A stretch of DNA of 37,670 bases from a virus: positions 1-37,670 of the IMG/VR virus record IMGVR_UViG_3300046007_008174; one strand, given 5' to 3'. The notes under the pieces are model-generated. The model did no database searches. It was not told the origin of the DNA and was given only the letters and a program-made list of their open reading frames with translations. The position numbers and the translations under genes were made by a program. The first letter of the stretch is position 1. Every line of letters begins with the position of its first letter. Below, piece after piece: positions 17,401-23,565 of this stretch.

Positions 17401-20400
17401 CTTTTGGTTGATCAATAAACAAATCCTGAGCATCAACAACGGCTGATACATTAGTACGATACCTAATAGTTAATGGTGTAATAACAGTATATCCACCAAA
17501 ATAAGTATCTAATATATCTTCTAAAGGAATAATAGTATTACCAAATCTAGCAGCATTATCAGTAATCTGATTAGGATCACCTAAACCTACTAGTTTTAAT
17601 TTTTTACCAGTTCTTGCATTATAATTATCTATTTCTTCAATTAGTTTTCTTACTTTAATACCTTCTATAGCATTTATTTCATCTACAATTAATAACTTTA
17701 TTTTATCAGATAAAGTACCTGATTGTAATGCTACTATCAATTCATCTAAAGATGGAGATTTACCTGTTTCTAAAGAATCATTAATAGCTTTAGATGAAAA
17801 CTCATTATGCCCTGTAGCAAATACTTCATCTGTATTAAGTTTAGATAGTTTAAAAAACCATTTAAGAACTATGTTAGTTTTACCAGTACCAGCATATCCT
17901 TTTAAATATGCCATTACTTCAGAACCACTTCTAGCTGTTGTAGATAAAAAGAATCTTAGTAAATCTCTTATTGCAAAAAGTTGTTGAGCAGATGGTACTA
18001 TATATTTATCATCTTTAGATAACTGATTTTCATTTACCGTTTCTACGACAGGATTGTATTCAGAATTTAAAGCATCAAAAAACTCTAAATATCCTAAAAC
18101 TTTTTCATGTAAATCTATTAATCTTTCAAGTTTATCAGTAGGTATTCTAGTATCAGGTTTTTCTGCAAGAATGTATTCTTTAAATTTCTGAAAATCAAAG
18201 TCTTTTAAAAAGTCCTTTTTAATTGGAGTACCACCTTTTTTAGATAAGTATTGTACAATTTTAGCAAAAGCTAATTTAGGATTTTTAGGATATACTTGAT
18301 TAATATAAGAAACTAATTCTTTTAAAGAAGTATTAGATTGTAATGAAGTAACTACACCAACAAATTCATTTGTAACTTTATTTGCTTCGTTTAATAGAAA
18401 TAATTTTTGTTCATCACTTAATAAACCTTTTAGCTCATATAATACATTATTAATGTATCCAATTCTTTCAATTGGTGACAAAGATTCAAGATCTTTTTCA
18501 ATATCTTTACCTATTAATGATTTAGCTAGTTCATATATTTCTTCAATTACAACACCTTTATCGTTTAAACCAATAGATGTTTTTGCTTGATTTGATTTAG
18601 AAATAGTTATTTTTTCTTGTTGCTTTTCTTTATCAGCAAGACGTTCTTTAACAACAGAAATTAATTCTTCTGTTTTAGCTAGTAAGTCTTCATATTCTTT
18701 AATAACCCCATTATAATCTGAATCAGCTTTTTCTTTAAGAACCTTAATCATATTGGTAAGATTCTTCTTTACTTGTTCTAATTGAGGTAAATTTACATAT
18801 TCTTCAGTATTACTAGCATTAAAAACAGCTGAAGAAGATTGATTTGTTAATGGTGCTAAAAGACTTTCCTTAACAGTTTTCTTATTTACATTTCTTTTAT
18901 TCTCAATAGTTAAAGAATTAATTTTATCTTTTGCTTGAGAATATGTTTCGGCAACAGTATTAATGTCTTCTTCACCTTTTAAAATTCTATCAGCTGTAGC
19001 TAATTGCTCTGGTGTAAATATAGAAGTATCACCACCATAAGTTAAAGCATCTGCTGCTTCCATGATTTTACCTAACTCATCTAACTTAGTATCTATCTGA
19101 GATTCAAGTAGTTGTTTTGTTTTATCTGTAACAGATATATTTTCAGAAAGTAAATCATTTAATATTTCAGGAGCTTCTTCTCCATCAGCTAATTTTTCTT
19201 CAATACCTTTTTCAAAAAATTCAGCATCTATATTAGCTCCTTTCATTTTAAGCTCTTGACCAAACAATTGAGAGTTTTCAAAATTTGTAAACTGTTCAAC
19301 AGTTGTATTCTCAGGATTAAAAGACTTTACTTTTTTAGTTATTGATTTTTTATAGTCTTTATTATAATATGTCTGTCCTTTATTAATATCAGATAGTTTA
19401 GCATATTCATTCATAAATTTTTCTTCTACTTGTTCAAGTTCAGAAATTTTTAAATTTAAATATGCTAACCTTCTTTGAGAATCTAAACTAGCTAAAGGAT
19501 CAGATTCTAATTGAGATTTTTCAGCAGTAAGTTTATTTTTTTCAGTTTGTACACTAGAAAGTGTTGCACCTATATTATATAATTCGTTTTTACGTTTTCT
19601 AAAGTTTGCAGCTCCTTCTTTACTAGTATCTTTAGTTAATAAATTTGCATCTAATCTTGCTGCAAGTTTTGTAAACTGAGCTACTTTATTTTTCATTGAA
19701 GCTATAGTTTGATCTTTAGTAGAAGGATCAAAACCTTCTTTTAAGAAATCTTCATCTGAAAGATTTTCTAGATATTTAATTTTATTATTTAAAAGATTTT
19801 CAGTTCCAGTATCGTAATGCATTTTTACCCATTTAGCTAAAGCAGAATCTTTTGCTAATTGAGCTAATACATCATTACCGTTTTCTTCAGCTAGTGTTGC
19901 AATATCATCAAGATATTCAATATGTTCTCTATCAGCTAAAACAGCATTAGCTTTTGTTTGATCAATTACAGGATTACCATTACCATCAAGTTTGATACGT
20001 TGTTTAACTACAGGTTTTCCATCTACTTCTTCTGTATAGTCTTCTCTTTCAAATACATCGTTATTAAATCTTAAAGCAGCTCTTCCTAAAATTGAAGCTT
20101 CTTTAGCAGCCTTTTTAGCTTCTTTATTACGATTGTAATCTATCATTCCTGATCTTCCTCCCGATAATCCACCAATTATACTTCCAAGTAACATTGATTT
20201 TTTACCTTCTTCTGTGCTAAAGTTATTTATACCTTCATTAAATATTCCAGTATAAGTATCAATATCAAAAAGACTTGAGTCAGGGTTATTTTCAAAAAAG
20301 TTTGAAACTGCTAATTGAAGGTTTTCTTCAAAAATACCTTCTCTTGCCATACCTTTAGCAGCTTCTAATAAAGTACTTCCTGTTTTACCAGCAGCAAATT

Positions 20401-21436
20401 TTTCAAAACCTTTTATTGTAGCACCAAGATAAGGTACTTTACTTGTTGGTATTTGTTTACCAAAAACAGATATATCTCCTGTAGGTATTTTCTCAATAGT
20501 TTGTAAACCTTCTGAAGTTAATCCTTTTGGAGCTGTAGCTAATCTACCTGCATTTTTCATTAAACTCTTCATTTCTAAAAAGTTAGGTCCTGCAAGTAAA
20601 GCCATGTTCGTAGCAAAAGTTTTAGCAGCAGCCGGAGCTACTTCTCTATTTATTTCAAGTTGTTGTTCAGGATTTAATGTATCAAAATTTACCCCATATC
20701 TTTCTAGAGCCTTATCTTCTCTTAGTTTATCTCTAACATCTTTAGCTTCAAACATAGATTCAGAAGCTGTTTGTAAAGCTGTAGCTGTAATCCAATCTGT
20801 TGTTTTTGCAACTTTGGCAGCATTGGCTACAGGTCTTCCTATTGCAGATAGTCCTCTAACTAATCCAGCCCCAGAACCTATAGATGATACACCCATACCT
20901 GTTAAATAAGCTGAAGCTAAAAAAGCTCCTGCATCAACAGCATCTCCTGCCCAAAAATCAGCATCTAATAAATTATTAAAAACACTAACCTTATTAGCTG
21001 CTCTGTCTTCTAAACTATTATATAAAGGTAATGATTCTTCTAAATCTTTTTCTAGATCAGTAGCTAAAACCGATAATCCATTGTCAGCTGCACCTGCAAT
21101 CCATGCAGCTAAACCTTCACCATAATTTTCAGATTTATTATCTATACCAACTAAACCACCTACAAATCCAGCTCCAGCAGCTGTTTTAGTTAGAGTTTTA
21201 CCTGCTAATCTTGTTAAACCAATTCCGGTTTTTTCCCAAAATCCTTGATTTCTACTTCTTCTGTTTTCTACTTCTTCATAAATACTTTGTCCTAAGTCTT
21301 TTGAAGAAAAAGGTATATCTTGTTCTTCAGCAGCACCAAAACCAATATTAATATTTTCAGGTGTAGGTTTTACTAAAAATTTACTCTTTTGAGTATTTTG
21401 ATTATAATCTGCTAATAATTCTTCTAGTGTAGGCAT
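8423..21436 (-). CDS. Giant multidomain virion RNA polymerase with SF1 helicase and metallopeptidase-like domain (4337 aa)
   Basis: One uninterrupted 13-kb frame. Residues about 70-230 are Ala/Gly-rich and hydrophobic; 440-1010 are long helices. An SF1 helicase spans about 1150-1460: Walker A GYAGTGKT (K1186), VDEIN (D1252), GDPNQ (about 1286), LTIRYRTN and YTALSRA (1443). A Pro/acidic linker lies at about 1511-1554, and an SH3-like stretch near 1890. HELFH (2189-2193) with a later EERIAEEY suggests a zincin. The polymerase occupies about 3040-3620. Its first barrel segment has TDAQG (D3090), KP (K3118), KYS (K3134) and ESAVKVG (from 3169). The second has RIPSTELH (R3401) and DYDVD (3439-3443), matching the RAPTLH...DFDGD order of bacterial beta-prime. 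This resembles the YonO-like virion polymerases of crAss-like phages, which transcribe early genes after ejection. It is placed between the 678- and 1450-aa genes with one-base gaps. The helicase-peptidase-polymerase fusion is unusual. Whether the chain is processed is unknown. Confidence 0.93.
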   Translation of the reverse strand: MPTLEELLADYNQNTQKSKFLVKPTPENINIGFGAAEEQDIPFSSKDLGQSIYEEVENRRSRNQGFWEKTGIGLTRLAGKTLTKTAAGAGFVGGLVGIDNKSENYGEGLAAWIAGAADNGLSVLATDLEKDLEESLPLYNSLEDRAANKVSVFNNLLDADFWAGDAVDAGAFLASAYLTGMGVSSIGSGAGLVRGLSAIGRPVANAAKVAKTTDWITATALQTASESMFEAKDVRDKLREDKALERYGVNFDTLNPEQQLEINREVAPAAAKTFATNMALLAGPNFLEMKSLMKNAGRLATAPKGLTSEGLQTIEKIPTGDISVFGKQIPTSKVPYLGATIKGFEKFAAGKTGSTLLEAAKGMAREGIFEENLQLAVSNFFENNPDSSLFDIDTYTGIFNEGINNFSTEEGKKSMLLGSIIGGLSGGRSGMIDYNRNKEAKKAAKEASILGRAALRFNNDVFEREDYTEEVDGKPVVKQRIKLDGNGNPVIDQTKANAVLADREHIEYLDDIATLAEENGNDVLAQLAKDSALAKWVKMHYDTGTENLLNNKIKYLENLSDEDFLKEGFDPSTKDQTIASMKNKVAQFTKLAARLDANLLTKDTSKEGAANFRKRKNELYNIGATLSSVQTEKNKLTAEKSQLESDPLASLDSQRRLAYLNLKISELEQVEEKFMNEYAKLSDINKGQTYYNKDYKKSITKKVKSFNPENTTVEQFTNFENSQLFGQELKMKGANIDAEFFEKGIEEKLADGEEAPEILNDLLSENISVTDKTKQLLESQIDTKLDELGKIMEAADALTYGGDTSIFTPEQLATADRILKGEEDINTVAETYSQAKDKINSLTIENKRNVNKKTVKESLLAPLTNQSSSAVFNASNTEEYVNLPQLEQVKKNLTNMIKVLKEKADSDYNGVIKEYEDLLAKTEELISVVKERLADKEKQQEKITISKSNQAKTSIGLNDKGVVIEEIYELAKSLIGKDIEKDLESLSPIERIGYINNVLYELKGLLSDEQKLFLLNEANKVTNEFVGVVTSLQSNTSLKELVSYINQVYPKNPKLAFAKIVQYLSKKGGTPIKKDFLKDFDFQKFKEYILAEKPDTRIPTDKLERLIDLHEKVLGYLEFFDALNSEYNPVVETVNENQLSKDDKYIVPSAQQLFAIRDLLRFFLSTTARSGSEVMAYLKGYAGTGKTNIVLKWFFKLSKLNTDEVFATGHNEFSSKAINDSLETGKSPSLDELIVALQSGTLSDKIKLLIVDEINAIEGIKVRKLIEEIDNYNARTGKKLKLVGLGDPNQITDNAARFGNTIIPLEDILDTYFGGYTVITPLTIRYRTNVSAVVDAQDLFIDQPKDLRKEEIYFTSNPENTLGANGSMASDAIEKELKTKNLSDGKTRAVIVHPDDVSEWKAKNLGVEVVSYVDVQGRTIDEVYVYINPNRIPGIMPFNQAMYTALSRATNYIFVQGLNIKHVNDPNVNALTSKNIEAIKEGRKKFQEDREAEMKQQDSNFVPTAQKPATVIPTTPPPTDAPSDQPDPEDEDEEFFTEDEEIIPDPLEPEPQVEVVVEDGEVKLLYVKNKNIIGLRDADGNVLTEPITAGEKVVYIPTLSSQKYPIIGVYVERPDGYIEVGMLSEAELNDPPKGKEKIYAKLIEAKKGQLTKFNTDINTGYLVPVGTPIVLAEGKVKQASKLTYTYSSVSQPFSWENILNKFKGFFTKTPTFDSSQAKIRIFTEKEITELKNQGFTGVIYAGAPYVLIENPTQEGTKKVAPQVIALKRKRLNVNTHAEFLTPLMSFLEKYKQITKLFNDIGINEADDIADIISSSDVYLPKLIEKIKTKTGLEIKLTNDILTLRKEIDNLLHQPLTEKQKEVIVGVKVKNLINPFIIDDKVVSGEVTKIDGSNVTVKLKNGNEIVQDITELETVTRRKPGKAQHIFNLIARSNNAVNGLTIRVSKTDKKGMKITYGKSLLPRYNNISNEEFIAEFSKYSVDKQEKILKEFEEKYNRTATSDDAELLKRLVYSSLTPEDLDFIFETDSEGNLSTLQVPVPRESNDGTYGSGVINYTNAYINNSQIDEMFFEDSLESVSPASAVVTINNVKEQPIEEAPTGGKKLVKPSRRTKRLLKSVRRELGESLNKKEIVSYLKSIDKTLTDEEIKFVTSAQMMALNEGKESWGLYQNGIIYLLEDDFNKAYLNVARHELFHRIFDMMLNDSQKRLVYQKAIEEFGLDPNTDLESLEERIAEEYQEWRNKKPLSNFFNILFTRIRKWLGMSVNLIPDINTFFNNIDSGLFNEIVSLSDRKMSYAEIIEDFGSVTAFREAETIILGTFDDLKKEYSNINSSDTVPEDDNTLLRLTYESILAEYEELKDQKIDDVVYFQAIKSLSNSKVFNKLSLDMFNGLTFKTEAKPKDNEANQNTEDIIGSDWTDDIKDSEEINHEQKLSQQVKQFLSMIFTSDQAQVNPRFAYLVTLETFSGLDTSSWENISKSLTERFNYFKRVYSNNKDVSVIEKYIKEVIDQAYSDSIQDQVKSTDASFTTKNIYVFPENKKGIRRNEGESNWNYFNRISKTTGKSLKQISADFISYQNRNLFTELNAQASSLYRQNVHFGYYTGKRNNPNQSLRNAIVDVEVTTKINNILDNLVVNARNKVDGKNSIIWALGKIKQAKSLTKAADQTKRNNAFIEITNNLLGYEIKVPDGAQIKDFDALEEIFKQYQKAENDNLQPNEIINNIFETQRSRLNNLASYLIKPAGELRPSNYRRIDNKIAYVFTLGSQAVNTLQSFVEKSFVKKPEFLNSPYFKNNIFIKGLNTIHNYINYDGVTGEYTEEGTRYKNETESDWFARNFHYFFIAHNSDNKGKKYVQQVVTISNKPNIIGAEIDFLDESKIKQAILDIIKQENEFVKTFENSKVKYNTDNNAFGKLVERKKGISDSEYAQQVFDKMMERGEELAPTVLELPIDKVKLNEVIKYHVPESKITKAIEVEVDKLNETQEDKLTELTIDQQLDVSTKLLSSLYYANFYINLHQLNQLMAGPEQFYKNEFDVIKRMSIAFATGYKGLVTNIKNFGLPKTYKSLVVQDVKGILGDDFIAFSKIWGKDFDLTDAQGFMTPKRAKELREGFGEAFNFGSVIKPVHFEIDENGIPRAVKYSCIELSDELVSMFPKLKQVRDILVANEIDEMVFESAVKVGKPKTIVEPNEDGTLPAIINPESILTLQNENYRIQSNPEHDVQDEEVAFPTQLGYFFNFSLKNNELANELFDAMSSLINNGLYDTLVSFGMSSRFDEKSPQIVELQRQNVRSKIANSMSKERDNRQIQFILNRNLGINTPFLVKKAITNMASIFSKATVGIRIPGGGLVLQSAYGTAEFTDKDGNLVKRDLKWRDADGFAEVILPDFWKDQFKVGDKILFDTQLGFRIPSTELHSAVPIKVVGFYPNNKNVIIAPKEIVFFHGSDYDVDKLYVMRRGLYNKDVVDSEGNVMYKANTPVGYKGTNIDPNFIKKIESERNNLRAQVNIAREALNNATRIQLEKKLDQLNDLRELYYKNVIVESFIKVTTSKVNEDLMMSPISMDRFKGMGIEDESAFDLVARLKGFNEPKPEYKNYTTLKLYQNAVKEWEEKRNAIIFSKRNLYDLNDQMLMHKDNFSGTKLTGVYANMAKVIAYYFQSTVDGKNPKLKENYHITLNGETYDDFNYREKGKEITVNYDKEGKPVKNQPLITETIDSLVNAAIDNVKEQILPIIGFTNNLGGAAVSMVAMGIPLKDVVRTMIQPVSQYISSSKSFNKGYYNFLDEIKSRLQLVTKEDFDDLMEQVEKIEITSEKLEEATKKDLFADKDQMMFQLAVAKQLIFKAESINGSIAKGVTAYSILKSMPIDYPTVKAVVDEIDTISYNYDAKDKEAKTTPQMVFENVDPVKLPHIKAAFKVLLTLKTKTEYLFFQYNPVIQEFAKNLFASYEVPISSDATVKMANLRTKKTYQDESLVGESLMNYFLTGLKYKTKEGYIIDNDVNNEEEYTKEDGTTYTGMDAFLNRFSDEVRKLKKMYPENAFLKKLYWNNKTREWRFDVAKNMDQTDMITYELAFKELSDLPDNKFTKLQYEFIKYAVIKSGLRFGVTNYSLIIPSEMYEPLMLEFNRYMNGLSVNPVMYKDMLKRLEENFLLQFAINNMDNVKFLKKDEFEKDEATGVIRIPNKENVEVSYFVKVFDTLYYIDKASLTSEQLRYNRIIDTKDKKGYAFSPNILVGYYKIDKAFEKGVPIVSVKNVNNDTFLDTRQFNVGQKVRMVNFADYTRINMVETEISDAQVDKSGKTLYTVTNKVEVSTVQTDQEILDSKEFQDLLVEGYIPEAALHKIKNKC

Positions 21437-21437
21437 A

Positions 21438-23474
21438 TTATTGATTTAATAATATTTGTAAATAATCTGTTACAGGATATTTTATATTAGAAGAATTATT
21501 AAATCCTTCTAACCATCTATTAAAATTGTCTGGAGAAATTGGTGCTGATTTTTTACCATTTCCTTCAACTATAACATTTCCTGAAAAATCAGAACTAACT
21601 TTTATAATTTTACCGTCTGTAGTTCTATATTCTTTTGGACTTCTACCAAATCTTGCAAAAGAAGCTAAATCATTAATTTTAGCAGCATTTGAATTTAATG
21701 TATCTGGACCTCTTTTAGCTACAATAAATTGTTTACCGCCTACATTAACCGGGTATCCTGCACCAAAATATGATAAATCTTGTTGAGCATTTTCACTATG
21801 AGCATGTGCTAAAGATCCGGGTAGAACTCTACCATTAACTTGAATAGTATTAGATTTATCAAAAATTTTACCCTGATTTATATCCCATTTATTTTTTTCA
21901 ATAGCTTCTTTTAAAGATATAGCTTCACCTGTTTCAGGATTCATTATATCGTAACCTTCAGCATTTCCGGCAGTAAATTTACCATCTTTATCTATAACAA
22001 GACCTTGATTATTTCCAAATACTCTTCTATTTAATGCTTGTTGAGCTTTTTCAGTATCTACTCTACCATCAGCTGAAACAACAGAAGGATCGGTTCTTTT
22101 TAATTCTTGTAATAATCTTGTATCACTAGTTGAAACCCATTTATATGCTGTTGGAGGAACATAATTATTATCTTTTAAAATGTTCATTATATTCCACCAT
22201 TCTCTTTCATTAATAGGTTCATTATCTCTAACTTTATTATAAAGACTATAAACATTAGCTTTATTTAATTCATTATAAAGTTTTTGTTGTTCAGGAGTTC
22301 CGTTTTTCATTTTTTCTAAATTAGCAACAGATAGTCCTGAAAATAAAAGTCTTACTTTAGGTTTATAATCTTCTTTTAAATTAAATTCATATAATCTTCC
22401 CGGTAAATAAGTTGCCCAAGATCCTTGTGCTTTTTCTGCAACATCAGATACCATTGCACTTTGTTCTCCAGGATTCATAGTACTTACATACTCATCCCAA
22501 AAAGGTTGATTATCAGATGGTTGTTGACCAAAACCATAAGCTTTTTGAGCTCCTTCTGAAGCAAATTTTTCATCATAAACTCTTTCTTTTTGTTTAAAAG
22601 ATTCTTTTTGACTAGCAGCTTCAACAGCACCTAAAACTTTTTCTTTAAATATTTTATCGTAAACCTGTTGTCTGTTTTCTTCCGGAATTTGATTTTTCCA
22701 CATATAAACATTAACGTCTTCATTTAAAGATTCCATTGCACCCGGACTACTTTTTATAACTTTTAGAAGATTATTGTAAACTTCAGGAGCTTTAACTTCA
22801 CTAATTTTTTGACCAGTTGTTACATCATAAACACCAGGAGCTTTAACTAAATTACCATTTTTATCATAAACAGGTGCATTAACAACTTTTAGATTACCAC
22901 TTGTATATCCTTCTGCATCTGCTTTCCAACCTTCAGCAGCACTAAAAGCAAGTTTTGTAAAATCAAAATCACTAACCATTTTAGGTGTAGTAAGTGGTTG
23001 AAACTGAAAAACTTTTCTTTCAGGATCAAATTTTGTACTTGAAATTTGTTGAGCTAATTGATTTTCATAATATTGTTTTTTAACAGGATCATTTATCTTT
23101 TCTGCTTTAGAAATCTCTTCTCTAATTTTAGCAGCTTGTTGAGCTTGATTTTCAAATAGTTTAAGATTATTAGCAGCACTTCTAGCTAAAGCTGCTGTTT
23201 GATGCCTCATATTATGGAAATCACCTCTTTCTGATATAGATTTAATTTCAGGTTCAAGAGATGTAATATAATTTCTAACCGTTTCTTTTTGTAAAGGATC
23301 AGCTATTTGTTCCGTTTGTTTAGCTAATTCTTGGAACATATTATATTGTTCGTAAGATTTGTCGTATCTGTCTTGGAGAATATCTCCTACTTTTTCAATA
23401 GCTGCAATAGGTACTTCTCTTGTTACAATGTCAATTTTAGGACCAGCAAAGTCCAAGTTAAAATTTAAAGGCAT
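21438..23474 (-). CDS. Putative virion cargo/ejection protein (678 aa)
   Basis: No enzyme motif recognised. The N-terminal 150 residues are helical, with heptad-like stretches rich in Gln, Glu and Ala (QDRYDKSYEQYNMFQELAKQ), suggesting a coiled coil. The remainder is mixed alpha/beta and includes a long Asn/Gly-rich C-terminal half. Crassvirales have a conserved protein with an LQ.RYD-type N-terminus next to the giant polymerase gene, and I place this one there by position and that motif; this is recollection, not a search. It is the first gene of the second minus-strand unit, directly behind a candidate promoter, and is followed after one base by the 4337-aa gene. The three proteins are therefore probably made in step and packaged together. 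Confidence 0.75.
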   Translation of the reverse strand: MPLNFNLDFAGPKIDIVTREVPIAAIEKVGDILQDRYDKSYEQYNMFQELAKQTEQIADPLQKETVRNYITSLEPEIKSISERGDFHNMRHQTAALARSAANNLKLFENQAQQAAKIREEISKAEKINDPVKKQYYENQLAQQISSTKFDPERKVFQFQPLTTPKMVSDFDFTKLAFSAAEGWKADAEGYTSGNLKVVNAPVYDKNGNLVKAPGVYDVTTGQKISEVKAPEVYNNLLKVIKSSPGAMESLNEDVNVYMWKNQIPEENRQQVYDKIFKEKVLGAVEAASQKESFKQKERVYDEKFASEGAQKAYGFGQQPSDNQPFWDEYVSTMNPGEQSAMVSDVAEKAQGSWATYLPGRLYEFNLKEDYKPKVRLLFSGLSVANLEKMKNGTPEQQKLYNELNKANVYSLYNKVRDNEPINEREWWNIMNILKDNNYVPPTAYKWVSTSDTRLLQELKRTDPSVVSADGRVDTEKAQQALNRRVFGNNQGLVIDKDGKFTAGNAEGYDIMNPETGEAISLKEAIEKNKWDINQGKIFDKSNTIQVNGRVLPGSLAHAHSENAQQDLSYFGAGYPVNVGGKQFIVAKRGPDTLNSNAAKINDLASFARFGRSPKEYRTTDGKIIKVSSDFSGNVIVEGNGKKSAPISPDNFNRWLEGFNNSSNIKYPVTDYLQILLNQ

Positions 23475-23480
23475 AATTTA

Positions 23481-23513
23481 CAAATTTACTTTACAAATAT
23501 AGGTATTTTTTAT
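23481..23513 (-). promoter_or_regulatory. Candidate Bacteroidota-type promoter for the giant-protein unit
   Basis: On the minus strand two boxes fit TAnnTTTG, the -7 element of Bacteroidota promoters: TATATTTG (23501-23494) and TAAATTTG (23488-23481), just ahead of the ATG at 23474. A T-rich stretch about 19 bases upstream of the first box partly fits the weak -33 TTTG element and overlaps the T tract of the preceding terminator. A start about seven bases after either box would give a very short leader. AT-rich DNA produces such boxes by chance, but this is one of the few non-coding stretches and it follows a terminator, which supports the call. Confidence 0.5.
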
Positions 23514-23546
23514 AAAAAGAAAACCCTAAGATTTGATCCTAGGGTT
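23514..23546 (-). terminator. Leftward intrinsic terminator after the 1783-aa gene
   Basis: Inverted repeat AACCCTA (23522-23528) / TAGGGTT (23540-23546) with an inner GAT/ATC pairing after one mismatch and a TTG loop. On the minus strand it is followed by TTCTTTTT. It lies 19 bases after the stop of the 1783-aa gene and separates the tail/lysis unit from the three-gene giant-protein unit. With modest GC content in the stem, it may be leaky. Confidence 0.75.
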
Positions 23547-23565
23547 ACTTTTAACATTAGTTTAA

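Noticed and set aside
23514-23546. Reading the AACCCTA inverted repeat as an operator or attachment site
   Set aside because: It follows a stop codon by 19 bases and is followed by a T-rich run on the coding strand, which is adequately explained as a terminator. No integrase or second copy is visible.
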